64,000 bases of DNA. Origin: Scilla litardierei (Eukaryota > Streptophyta > Magnoliopsida > Asparagales > Asparagaceae). A program made the translations under genes and the position numbers. The DNA is taken from the NCBI GenBank assembly GCA_030789695.1, contig CM061141.1, positions 166,725,079 to 166,789,078 on the forward strand, in the 5' to 3' direction. Below the pieces are notes generated by a model, which ran no database searches, was not told the origin of the DNA, and saw only the letters and a list, made by a program, of their open reading frames with translations. Positions within the stretch are counted from its first letter, which is position 1; the number at the start of each line of letters is the position of its first letter. Positions 47,109-57,778 of this stretch are shown piece by piece.

Positions 47109-48085
47109 CAAACATTAAGTTCCTAAATGCTAATTAAAAAATATACATTCTTAAAGCCAAGAATAGATTTGCATCTTGACAAAAACATTGCAAGCCACTC
47201 TGCTCTGTTGGGTAGCTATTCTTGTTGACTGATATTTGAGCCTTTTGTTGTCTGAAATCGCCGATTTTGTAATTGACTTGGTCCATCTTGGAACTATTTT
47301 TTCCTTGAGTAAATTGCACTCAAGGTAAAAATATATGACTAATAAACATTAATCTACAATAATAGCACCAAAACAATTTGAATTTAGAAACCAATTGTTT
47401 TTTGGTGATCCGAACACCCACACCGCCTCACTAATGGGGCATATAGGCACTAAAACGGGGTATGCAAATCTGACCCACTTCTACGTACCAAATTAGTCCA
47501 GGAAATTAAGCGAGATAGTCATTGTTTCTCGATCTCTGGCCTCTCCAGGGGAGAGGAATACACTTCTCCCTCAGCCAACCCCCTCGGGGTAAACCAATTT
47601 TTCTCTCGCCTCTCATGCATGTATAATAGAAATTGCCTTTAAAAATTTAGTTATAAGAGGCTCATGATTATTTCTTACCTTATCTCTTTTATTAGGTATA
47701 ATAATAAATGTATAATTTTCTGATTGAAACATCTTATCGTATAACACTAAAACTTTCTCTTATCTCCAGCAACAAAATTTACCATATATCAAACAAATAC
47801 TTTCTAAAACTTCCAGATCTCGATACTTTTAGGACAAATCACATTTTCCTACAAAAATTGAGCAGAAAAAACCAACATGCTAGTTCCGACGCAAACGACA
47901 TTGTAAGGGCGGAAAGAGAGCTGCAGAGAAAAGGTTTGAAGTCACGAACCATTGAATTGCGATTGAACTCAACCCATCAATAATCTAAAAAAACATTATA
48001 AAAATTTAAAATAAAGCCAAGTCAATAGATTCTGGGTTCGGATAATCATCAAGTCCAACCTCTTCCAGTCCTCTCCCTTTCACCA

Positions 48086-48208
48086 TCATTCCCTTAAAAA
48101 GATTTCAAAAAAATATTCAACATTAACTGTTAAATTCAAGCAAGAAAGAGAAAGAACAGCAAGAGCCAGAAGCAAGAAGAGGCAGCCGAAGCGAGAAAAG
48201 GAACCCAT
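48086..48208 (-). CDS. captured gene start encoding a signal peptide (truncated)
   Basis: ATG at 48208 on the minus strand opens 40 codons. MGSFSRFGCLFLLLALAVLS then LSC is a textbook secretory signal: short basic start, an 11-residue hydrophobic core, small residues after. The rest is short and ends in TGA at 48086. An AACAG/TTAATG step after LNLT may be an old exon edge. A TATA box lies 75 bp upstream, which supports this ATG over an earlier one at 48251 (different frame), because that one would sit at the transcription start. The mature protein is missing, so function cannot be told. It is likely the 5' end of a secreted-protein gene caught by the Helitron. Confidence 0.5.
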   Translation of the reverse strand: MGSFSRFGCLFLLLALAVLSLSCLNLTVNVEYFFEIFLRE

Positions 48209-48282
48209 CTTTGACCTGTGGTCTATGGCTACTGCTTTTAAGTGTCCCCATGGCCTTGTCAATTTTCAACAGTGGAGTTCAG

Positions 48283-48372
48283 TTTATAGAGATAGGGGAC
48301 GACCCCAGGAGAAGGGTTGACACGTGCGAGGGAATTGTCGTTAGGCAGGAAGCGTTCGAGTTGGCACGTGCC
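48283..48372 (-). promoter_or_regulatory. captured promoter: two G-boxes and a TATA box
   Basis: On the minus strand GGCACGTGCC (48363-48372) and CACGTG (48321-48326) precede TATAAA (48283-48288). ACGT-core G-boxes about 35 and 80 bp before a TATA box are the arrangement of bZIP/bHLH-responsive plant promoters. It drives toward the signal-peptide ATG at 48208. Confidence 0.55.
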
Positions 48373-48473
48373 GAGCCTCAAAAAGCCAATAGAAGAAGAA
48401 TCTCACCACTTCATTCTGGTTCAGGGTAGTGAGAGAGAACTTTTTAGATAATTTCACCAAAATATCCTCAAAA

Positions 48474-49145
48474 TTATCCTTGTATAAAAGATCTGAAAAG
48501 AACCAATAATACTAAAATCACTAACCTCTTGCCTTCTAGCCGTGGCCTTCTTGCCGATAGTCAAGTAAAGACATGGACATATCTCCGTACAAAAGATCTG
48601 GAAAAAAAATTACCCTAAAAATCACCAACTCATGCTCATGGAAATACGGGGAAATTTGATCAAACATGTGCCTTCTTGCCGATCTCAGAGTAAAGAACTG
48701 GATCAAAGAAAAGGTTGCACGCATAAGTTACCGATCACAGAAAAGTGAGCATTGGGGGATAAAAGAAAAGTAATGTGAGCCCTGAGTTCGGCAAATTTTA
48801 ACAAAGCAAAGGTTGCTGGTTGAGGTGAGCCATGTACCATTCCATGGTGATCCTATGAAATTTGTATTCAACATAGAACAAAATGGCCAACTGAGCGGCA
48901 TGACACTTGTGGCATGTCCGGGTTTCAAACTTCCTCATCAGAAGCTTTTCCAAATTAAAATTGCATGTGCCAAGTTTATCACGCATCATTTTAACTTGCT
49001 GATCTCGATACTTTCTGTAAAATCAAAATCGATAAATAGATAGAGCCAAAATAACATAAAAATCAACAACTCATGCTCAGAAAAATGGGGAAAGTTGATC
49101 AAACCTCTGGCCTTCTTCCTGATCTTAGAGTAGAGAGCTAGAACC
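48474..49145 (-). pseudogene. three fragments of the first exons of a VDAC (mitochondrial porin) gene
   Basis: Minus-strand pieces read LALYSKIRKKARG (49108-49145), VLYSEIGKKA (48670-48700) and LYLTIGKKA (48543-48570). The last two are each followed, after an intron-like gap ending in TTTTCCAG or TTTTCAG, by DLLYGDM (48580-48600) and DLLYKDNF (48474-48497). Plant VDACs begin LYxxIGKKARDLLYKDY, the first helix and first beta strand of the outer-membrane pore. The first two copies also share intron sequence (GTTTGATCAA...GAGCATGAGTTG). So exon 1 and intron 1 were copied several times within the Helitron; none can give a pore protein. The identification rests on short peptides in the right order. 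Confidence 0.55.
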
Positions 49146-49680
49146 ATCTCCAGATTTTCTGTAAAATTAAAAGCGAGATATAGATAGAGTTTTTCCTGGG
49201 CAGAGGAATAAAGAGGGGACTTTTATTTGGCAAGGATTGAGATCGTAATGAGAGAGAACGGAGGAGAAGGTGGGGATTTTTTTAGTAATAAATTTCGATT
49301 TCCTCTAATTTGTTTGCACCCCAACTATTAGGATGGAGATTAGAAATTTCACACCGTTCATCCCAGCCATTGATCCCATGCTACATCAGCAATCTACGTC
49401 ATCAGATCCTCAGGCTGTGTGCGGAGATTGGAAGTGTCAGGGGTTGCATGCATTTAAGACTTGGATCAAGTTTCCACGTATGCTTTCACCAATCTGCAAA
49501 TGCTTTCCCTTCAAAAGACAAATATTTCCTTTCAAAATCTTCCCAAAATTCATTCTCAACCATTCATCATCCAAGATTAAATCATGGCCGTCTTTTATCA
49601 ACCCCTTTGTCCTAGTCAGCTTGTCCTAGTCAACCCTAGGATTCAAAAATCGCTGTCAAATGTATAATAGATATATATAT

Positions 49681-50075
49681 GGAAAAGGTGATCTAGGGGG
49701 ACTCCTTAAATGAAATCTAATGAGGCGACCTCATTTCCCCACATCCCCTACAATTTTTTTAGAAATTTTTTTCATGAGGTTGTTCACATCATGGATGATC
49801 AACATACCAAATTTCAATGGATTCCAATACTTTTTGAGCCCACATCTACCCCTTACAACTTCAACGGTATAAAACATGCATAAAACCCCACAAAGTTGCA
49901 ATGGGTAGATGTGGGCTCAAAAGTATTGGAATCCCTTAAAATTTGGTATGTTGAGCATCCATAATGTGAACAACAAACCCATGAAAAAAAAATTCAAAAC
50001 AAATGTGGGAGATGGGGTGGATGGGGACGCCTCCTGAGATTGAATCTAAAGAGGCACCTTAGGATCCCTTTACCC
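49681..50075. mobile_element. foldback MITE
   Basis: About 395 bp. The inner arms AATACTTTTTGAGCCCACAT and its complement (near 49828 and 49910) pair almost perfectly. The outer ends (GATCTAGGGGGACTCC... and ...CACCTTAGGATCCC) pair imperfectly. It shares CACATCATGGATGATCA with the MITE at 11116-11438. Non-coding. Confidence 0.7.
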
Positions 50076-50090
50076 TATATAAATATATAT

Positions 50091-50262
50091 GAGAATAATG
50101 GCAAAAGGATGGCACCTGACCAACTTGGGTCAGGTGCGCTGACATGGTTGTTTCTCGTTGGCCACCCAAAAGTAATTGCTTTTTTGATGGACAATGAGAG
50201 GCCGCCATGTCAGCGCACCTGATCCAAGTTGGTCAGGTGCCATCTGTCCTACAGTAATCCCA
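50091..50262. mobile_element. hairpin MITE
   Basis: The 40-bp arms GATGGCACCTGACCAACTTG... (50108-50147) and their complement (50205-50244) are nearly perfect, with a 57-bp loop. The flanking GAGAATAATGG is reminiscent of the AATAATGG family, but the arms are unrelated. Confidence 0.75.
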
Positions 50263-52239
50263 ATATATGTATGTATGTATATGTAACTAACTTAAGCATA
50301 CATATGTATATGCAAAGGATATCTATGAAAAATCCAATAAATATAGTGTTAAATGCATAGGCCATAATGCATATCGGTGTATAATTAGTACCCAACATTA
50401 TAATCTATACATATGCATTTTCGCCTATCTCTAACATGAAATTCATAAGCATGCTTATAGAGCTCATATGTGATATCAACTAACATGCATGCTATATATG
50501 AAATAATCATATACCATGCACCAAGTCTCAGTAGATCAATATCTAACATACGATCATAAGAATACATAAACTATAAGATATGCATTCATCACTTAATGAT
50601 TAATTATTGTAATCTCTTCTTTTCTTATAATTTTTTTTGCTTTCTCTTCTTTATTCTTTTCAATTCACTCTCTAAACATTAACTTGGGATAATAGCTGGA
50701 TGGTTGGAGAAACATAAACCCTAATTATACAAGTTAAAAACTAAAGGCCCAAGTTGTCACGCCTCCGCTTTTCAAAATGCTAAAGGGAAACAGAGGGTGA
50801 CAAGCTTACACACATTAAGGCTTACTAAGAATTTCCTCTTTTTAGCCTAAATACGAACACGTTTAGATAATATTTAAGTTTTTTCTGCTTCTAACTACTA
50901 ATGTGTAATAACTGATTGCATAAACAGTTCTATGAACACTAGATTTAACAATGGACTAAAAGGTAATGGATAAAGAAGCAAGTAACATGCACGATGAAAA
51001 TATGATTGACAGAGAATATAAAAACTATAAAGTTGGCATACCAAACAATGAGGCAGTAAGCATGGTGAGGAGTCCAAACATTTCGAAATGCCCAAGTAGA
51101 ATCACCAGATAAATAGCCCCAAACATTGACCTAATGAATATTCCCTGAAGAAAATAAACATGAGATATTCATCAGTAAGTAGGCTTATGTATGCCCCTAG
51201 ATAAAATAGTTTTGAAAACATAAGACAGAAATAAAGCATGAATTAGATACGACATGATAATAAGCACGTATAACATGACATGACAGTACAATACATGTAT
51301 AAATATAATATGTGATAGCCTTTACCAAGTGATGGTGAAAGTGCAATATTCCTAACATAGTGTTGGGCTCAAGTCTGAGGACACAATACACAATGTCAAA
51401 CACGAACTATCCTAACTATGGTGTGTCATGTCAAACAATCAATCAACCGAGGAATAATGTTCCTGACACTGCAATGGTTTCCTACAAGCCAACATGAATA
51501 TGATTCTAGTAGTGGCCCCAATGGATTCCATAGATGGCTCCCATAGATTCAAAGGTGGTCTCCTATGGATTCAAGAGGTGGATTTTATGGATTCAATTGA
51601 AGGCTCTTGATATCCGGTGACACTTTGTTCTGTGTAGCACTAAGCTCCATGTGACACTTAATTTATAATATTCATCAGAATATCAAATGTTCGAAGGCCA
51701 AAAGTATGAACAAGTACATTCAATCACACATGTAAGCTTACCGATCAAACATGTCATAGTCTATTGGTATCTGTCTATCTATGCCAACATATAAAATACA
51801 ATCAAGTGTAATAAGATGATCCAGTCAAGTACAATAATTCGGTATTAGTATCAGCTACAGTATCAAGAGCACGTCATCAACAACAGTAACTAAGAATATT
51901 ATCAGGTACACTATCAAGAGCATGTAATCTAGTATAGTAACTGTGTACAATATCAGGAACATGTAAATCTGGCGTAACAAATATCATGTCATGTATAATG
52001 GATACGAGCAGTGATTGTATACATGAGTAATTGTGTGCCATGAAGTAAATATAACTGCTTACAGTTTTTGATACCAATAAAACATATAAAAGACAACAAT
52101 AAGAGTAAGTTCATATAAACTAAAACACACCAACATGAATAATATCATATGAAAATAAGTAACATGATAATGCATGACATGATAATAATGACATGTGCTA
52201 AAGTATCTCCATGGCTATACAGTTGGAATCGGTGGTCTT
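50263..52239. other. non-coding DNA; possible decayed LTR edge at 50755
   Basis: AT-rich, no coding region. TGTCACGCCTCCGCTTTT at 50755 is the complement of a GCGGAGGCGTGACA LTR end, so a decayed minus-strand LTR may start here, but no matching TGTAACG end was found. GGATTCAAxxG phrases repeat near 51520-51600. GTCTT at 52235-52239 is the likely target duplication of the next element. Confidence 0.4.
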
Positions 52240-52974
52240 TGTAATGCCCTGAAAGCTACTGCACAAGTACTAGAGGGGGTGAATAGTACTTTAAAAATAA
52301 CAAGGAGTACAATTCCTGATTATCGTGCAAACTACTACCAACAAATGCGGAAGCTAAAATTGACAACAAATATTCAATGCTAACAATTGATATGATGGGT
52401 TCGGATCCACCCAAGTCTCCCCGACTTATTCTCGGTGATCCTACGTCCCAGAACACCCGGATCCCCTCCGGATACTTAGGTTAGAAACCCTAACCCAAGA
52501 TTTCCACTATGAATACCTTGTGAAAAACCTTCACAAGATCAAATCATACAATCAATAGCAATAGTGAATCCCACAACCCGGGATCACAACCTTCTCTCAC
52601 AACCGAGAGAATCAATATCAATAAATGAGTTTATATGAAATAAACAACAACTTACCACAAACCCTATACCTTGAGTATTCTTACCAAATTAGGGTAAGTA
52701 GGGATTTGAGGAAGGAGAAGTCACCAAGACCTAGCACCGCCAATATGAGCAGCAATGGGTGCCTATGAATGAATAAGAGACTTGAATCAAGCAATAACTT
52801 GGATGGCTCAACAAGAACAAGGTTCTCTCAAGATGGATTCTAGATCTCAAATGAGAGAGAGAATGATTTCTTGTGAGGAAGAGAGCTTTGGAAATGAGTT
52901 TCAATCTTTAACTCTTTCAATCTGAATAAGGCTCTCAATAGCAGCTCTAACCTTGAGAGAAACGACCAAGCTTT

Positions 52975-52983
52975 GTATTTATA
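52975..52983 (-). promoter_or_regulatory. LTR TATA box (3' LTR copy)
   Basis: TATAAATAC on the minus strand in the context ACCCTATAAATACAAAGC. It lies about 50 bp downstream of the array of palindromes and so divides U3 from R. Confidence 0.65.
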
Positions 52984-53029
52984 GGGTCCCACAAAATCGA
53001 GCTAGGTCAACTCCCAACGGTTGGAAATC

Positions 53030-53570
53030 TGGAGCAATTAGTCGGTCAAATAACAACCACTGCCCGACTAGTTCATCAACTAGTCGGTCGGTGAAACAAC
53101 ATGAACCGACTAAAGGATGAACAGTGAACAGATGAAATTTCAGACCTAAAGAACTAGTCGGTCCAAGAAGACTTTTCGACCGACTAGTTTCTCAACTAGT
53201 CGGTCGGTCAGTTAACTTAGACCGACTAAGAGTCAAAAACTATTAGTCTGAAAACAAATTGATTTAGTCGAGCCAAGAACAAATGTTGACCGACTAGATC
53301 ATCAACTAGTCGGTCGCCAAACGTTCTTAGACCGACTAACGATAAACAGTAACTAGGCATGTACAGGGAAAGCTCAACTAGTCGGTCTAAGAAGCATCAC
53401 TGACCGACTAGTTCACCAACTAGTCGGTCGGTGAGTCAACTAAGACCGACTAACTGTGAACAGTAAAGAGCTTAGAATTTGGGAGACAAACTAGTCGGTC
53501 CAAGAAGCTTTTCCGACCGACTAGATCACCATCTAGTCAGTTGGTTCTTCTTCTTGAACCAACTAACATG
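53030..53570 (-). repeat. five palindromic CTAGTCGGTC units in U3
   Basis: Five copies of ACCGACTAG, 6-7 bases, CTAGTCGGT start near 53063, 53179, 53289, 53403 and 53516 (steps 116, 110, 114, 113). Each is preceded by a CTAGTCGGTC half-site about 20 bp away and followed by ACCGACTAA 10-15 bp away, so each unit offers four half-sites able to fold. The last unit has decayed. Confidence 0.9.
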
Positions 53571-53968
53571 CACAAGAAGTCCCGAATCGAAGCGCGATGC
53601 TTCGGGAAAGTTTGAATGGACTTCTACTAAGATCCTAGCTTTAAGATAGGAGCGATATGAAGATCAAATGAAAATACCTACTCAAGGCTTAACATTCTAA
53701 AGAACAAAGCTAGAAGACTAAATATAAATCTAGACAAACCGTCTTCAAAAGCTTCGATCGAATCTTCATGACTTCAAAGTTGGTCCAAAAGCTTCAACGA
53801 AGCTTTAGGCATATGAATACGTGCTTTGAGAAGTCTTGAGACGCCGCTTTGGATGTTCACGTGAATTTGGCGACGATCTCCATAACTGCGCTCACAAAGT
53901 GTTAGTTCACGATTTATTTATGTTTGCTCATCATCCAAAACCAAATCCGGGGAGTCCAATACTCAACA

Positions 53969-53982
53969 TTCTCCCCCTTTTT
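53969..53982 (-). promoter_or_regulatory. main polypurine tract
   Basis: AAAAAGGGGGAGAA on the minus strand directly beside the 3' LTR; the primer for plus-strand synthesis. Confidence 0.8.
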
Positions 53983-54040
53983 GGTGATGACAAACCAACA
54001 TAAATAATAATAAAAAATAATGATTCAAATGTAAAATACT

Positions 54041-54263
54041 TACTCCCCCTGCATTGATGACACGTTAATTCCAAACTGAATAAATATAATACACATCAAG
54101 CAGAAGTGAGAGATATAAAACATGATCCAATTATTGAAATTTAGGATCGTAATCCATTTTTATATCTTCACTCCCCCTGAATCTAACATAATAAATTAGA
54201 TTCATGGACAATAGAGTTAAATTTTCATTTTGCCCTTGTCATTATTACTATCTCTCCCCCTTT
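54041..54263 (-). other. three additional polypurine tracts
   Basis: AGGGGGAGTA (54041-54050), AGGGGGAGTG (54170-54179) and AAAGGGGGAGAGA (54251-54263) on the minus strand repeat the theme of the main tract. Multiple polypurine tracts are a known Sirevirus hallmark. Confidence 0.75.
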
Positions 54264-54943
54264 GGCATTATCCAAAAAGAGTGGGGGGCATACAACGACA
54301 ACAACAAGGCTAAAGAAAATCCAACATCGGGAGTCGAAGAATACGACGATGGTCCAAAAGACACCAAGAAACAAAAATACATGAAGAAAATCAAGGTGTG
54401 CCAAATTGACCATTATCCAAAAGCGAAAAATGAAATCATCAAAATACAAAATATAATTCACTTATTGAGTAAAGGAACGGGCTCTCCAATCTCAACATTT
54501 TGGTTAAATTAGTGCATGGAAAACAATTCTATGTTTTCATAGAAATAAATTCTTTTTTAACCAAGTCATTATCGTCGAGCGACGAAATCGAACATCATAG
54601 ACATTAAAACGAATATAAAATGTGCACAACAAAGTAAAAGAGAACAACGATGTATATATATATGAAGCATCATGAGTACAACCAAAAGATACATCGACTC
54701 CATAAAATCAAAGGCACAAAATACATTAACTACATCAAAATGTCACAAACTATATCAACATCAAAATGTCAAAATCCATCATCGACATCAACACCAACAT
54801 ACATCCAAAAAATGATACAACATCGACATCAAGCATCAAAACATCCAAATACATCAAAAACACCACCAACACTGTCCTAACCCAAAACTCTCTCTAAAAG
54901 ATGAATCATCCAAGGAGCATCGGAGAGTCCTCCAAACAGACTC

Positions 54944-56575
54944 TCAAGAAGGAGTGGTAGGATCAGCAGTCTCCGTAGGTCCAGTCGAAGGAGTGGACTC
55001 AGGCTCTGCTGGGAGGAGTGGTGTGTCAACAGAAGCAATCGTCGGGGCAGGAGTGGAAACATCAACAGCAGGCTCAACGGCAGAGGCACCAACAGGAACG
55101 TCAACTGGAGCAGACGTCTCTGGAGCACCAGTAGACTCATCCACTGGAGCAGAAGACTCTGGAGCACCTGAAGAAGTGGCAGCTCCAGCAACGGATGTGG
55201 TAGCAGCAGCAGCAGTGGCCTCAGCGCCACGAGCAAGAGAATCAACGAACTCATCGATCTCCTCATCATCCATATCCTCATCCTCGGAAACTGAAGGAGG
55301 GACCTCAACACCCATAACACGAGCAATACGACACATAATCTCCTCGGTACGAGCATACCGAGACTCGAGACGACGAACAGAACGAACGAGATCATCAAGT
55401 GTGGTGGGAGGTCTAGGAGCAGCAGCTGCAGAAGAGGTGCCCTGAGAAGCTGAAGGAGTCGTCCTCTGCACGTGACGGAGTGCCGCAAGAGATTTCTTGA
55501 CAGCCGTCGCGTTCAGGGGAGGACCAAGTGGACGCTCATCGTCAGGAGGCAAAGGCACGTGGAAATGACGAAACACCAAAGTCAACAGACAATGATAAGG
55601 GATATGCGCAGATTTCGTGGACTTGCGAATACACTCGAAAGAATCCATCTTATCGAGTATAATGGGAGCCCAGTTAATCTCGCAACCCAAGAAGAGAGCG
55701 TAAATCAACTTTAGGAAGGGCTGGGATGGCAGAGAAGATGAGCCGTACTTAGGAAGTAAGCACGACTTCAGGATAAGATTAAGCACCCAAGCATTCGGCT
55801 TGAATGACTTCGATGGGACACCTATGAAAGCTGGAGGGATCACATGGAAGATATCGGCGAGAACGGACTGATCTAAAGAAGAGATATCATCAACTGAAAT
55901 ATCAGACGGGAGGAGACCAGACGACGAACAACCAAGTAACTCCCCCAAGAATTCTGCCGTGAGGACTATAGGAGTCCCCAAGACAGTAGTCTCGATGGAG
56001 TGGGTCTCACCGTACTGACCCCGGGTACGGTTTGCATAGAAAAGTTTGACCAGGCGAGGATAAGGATGAGGGTTCGCCTTAGGGTCAAAGCGAAGGTAGT
56101 CTAGGAGCCCACTATAGGATAGAAGATCTGCTAAGCCAAGGAAGTCGGAGAACTTAACGAAATGCTCCAATAACAGCGGGCAATGTTCGATACGGGTGTA
56201 TGCCGCTAGACACATAGGGTCATCGCGACATAGCGAGATATCGACACCACCAGCTGGCATCGGAGCCTTCCCCTTAGGCTGACGGGAGCTAGAACGAAGT
56301 GGAGGAGTGGGTTCTTTATGGCCAGGTTCAGTCTCAGGTCTAAATTCAGTGTCTGAATCTGAAGGTGTAGTGGGTGTATGGAGTATAGGCTTCCTAGACT
56401 GAGAACGTCTACTGGGTTTGGCGGTCGCCGTCCTCTACTTCTTCAGAGGAGGCGAAGACGATGAAGGTTGGGTTGTTTTAGATCGGCGTTTGGGATTCGA
56501 AGGATCCTTAGGGTGTGGCTCAACAGTCATATGGGACGGGCCAGAGGGAGTGATCGGGATTCTCGTCTTTGCCAT
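54944..56575 (-). pseudogene. extra ORF downstream of pol (env-like position), with one nonsense codon
   Basis: About 543 codons from MAKTRIPITPSG at 56575 to TGA at 54944, interrupted by a TAG at 56435-56437. The N-terminal part is basic and Ser/Pro-rich. The middle (about 110 residues, with LVKLFYANRTRG and ETTVLGTPIVLTAEFLGELL) resembles the putative plant transposon protein domain. Then come RRLESRYARTEEIM, likely a coiled coil, an acidic SEDEDMDDEEIDEF stretch, and a 130-residue Ala/Ser/Thr/Pro tail. I see no clear signal peptide or membrane anchor, so an envelope role is not supported. It sits where Sireviruses carry their extra gene. Confidence 0.75.
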
Positions 56576-56935
56576 AAGTGTGTGACAAAACGAGATCAAG
56601 CAACGCAAGAAAACGAAAATCGAAATCAAAACAGCCCTAAGTATAAACCCTAGATGCGAAAAAGAGAAATAGGTGAAAATCGACCTAGATCGAAGCCCTA
56701 GATGCAAGAGAGGAGAGGAGGGATACCCTAGGAGGAAGATCGACGAAGATCCACGGCCGGAGTTGGTCGGAGATCGACGAACGGCGGCGGAATCGACGGA
56801 GGAAGACGAAGGGGCTGATCGGGGGTCGGGGGTTTTAGCTGGAGAGGAGAGAGTAGAAACCGACTGAATTGAAAAAGAATCGATTAGAATAGGTATAAGT
56901 CGGTTGGAATGTGAAAAGACACGACTGTCCCTGAG

Positions 56936-57242
56936 CACTTAGTCGGTCAGAGTTCAAGCACTGACCGACTAGATGACGATCTAGTCGGTCGGTCAATGAG
57001 CTTGAACCGACTAAGTAGAAACAGCCGACAGACGAAAAATTTAGGGCTAGAGTTAGTCGGTCTAAGTTCAAGTACTGACCGACTAGTTTTCATTCTAGTC
57101 GGTCGGTAAGTGAATGTGGACCGACTAAATGATGTCAGTAGCAAAGGAAAATTATAAGCTTGAACTAGTCGGTCTGAGTTCATTAGCTGACCGACTAGAT
57201 GTGCATTTAGTCGGTTGGTTGATGAACTGTAACCGACTAGAT
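56936..57242 (-). repeat. three palindromic CTAGTCGGTC units between pol and the extra ORF
   Basis: Three copies of GACCGACTAG, 7 bases, CTAGTCGGTC-GGT with the same outer half-sites as in the U3 array, spaced about 115 bp. They lie just 5' of the extra ORF in the sense direction. Confidence 0.9.
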
Positions 57243-57490
57243 GAGTCCAAAAATTTTAGAATACGAAATTTTGAGTTCTCTCCCAATCGCACTTGGACGA
57301 AACATCGTTCAACTCTAAAAAATCATCATACTACCCCATTAATCATCGAAAACTTAAATACGACGTTCAAGAGTAAATTCGAGCATAAATTCCAAAAATT
57401 CACAAAAATCCCGAAAGAATCCAATAAGTCTAGCATGAACAAATATAGCGAAATAGAATAGCATGCAAGATTATTGAATAAAAATGAATC

Positions 57491-57778
57491 CTATATCTCG
57501 GATTCACCCATAATCCCCAATTCTCGACGCAACCGCACAAAGGAGTCCTCCTTTAGGGGTTTCGTGAAAATAACGGCGATTTGCTTCTGGGTTTCAACGT
57601 ACACTAATATGATGTCCTTTTTAGCAACATGATCATCTAAGAAATGATGTCGGATATCTATGTGTTTAGAACGGGAATGGTACACCGGATTCTTTGAAAG
57701 ACAAATGGCACTTTGGTTGTCCACCATGATAGGGCTAGTATCACAATGTATACCAAAATCCTTAAGTGTGTGTCTCAT
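57491..57778 (-). pseudogene. C-terminal end of RNase H, after a nonsense codon
   Basis: Same frame as the ORF at 57779-60328, from which a single TAG separates it. It holds VDNQSAICLSKNP and HSRSKHIDIRHHF, the last conserved blocks of Ty1/copia RNase H, and ends near KPLKEDSF...LGI, the usual end of pol. Confidence 0.9.

Larger units (their letters stand above)
46343..49671 (-). mobile_element. minus-strand Helitron carrying VDAC-like exons and a promoter
   Basis: The 5' end TCTATTATACATTTGACAGC is at 49671. The 3' end is decayed: GTGCCCTTGGGGTAC and a CTRR-like site mutated to CGAG at about 46343. Upstream of it, ATATTTTAAATG and AATTAGGG match the 3' part of the Helitron at 6535-9976. A second TCTATTATACAT start near 47631 suggests that another element is nested inside. 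Cargo lies at 48086-49145. Confidence 0.6.
52240..53968 (-). repeat. 3' LTR of the Sirevirus-type element
   Basis: 1729 bp. On the minus strand it begins TGTTGAGTATTGG and ends CATTACA. U3 runs from 53968 to about 52950 and holds the palindromic array and TATA box. R and U5 make up the remaining 0.7 kb. The preceding GTCTT (52235-52239) is the likely target duplication; its partner lies outside the window. Confidence 0.93.

Noticed and set aside
53030..53570. CRISPR-like array
   Set aside because: Repeats are palindromic and regularly spaced, but the spacers are similar to each other, and the array sits in the U3 of a retrotransposon in a plant genome.
54954..55445. 163-codon plus-strand and 203-codon minus-strand frames
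   Set aside because: Shadows of the Ala/Ser/Thr/Pro-rich tail of the extra ORF of the Sirevirus-type element.
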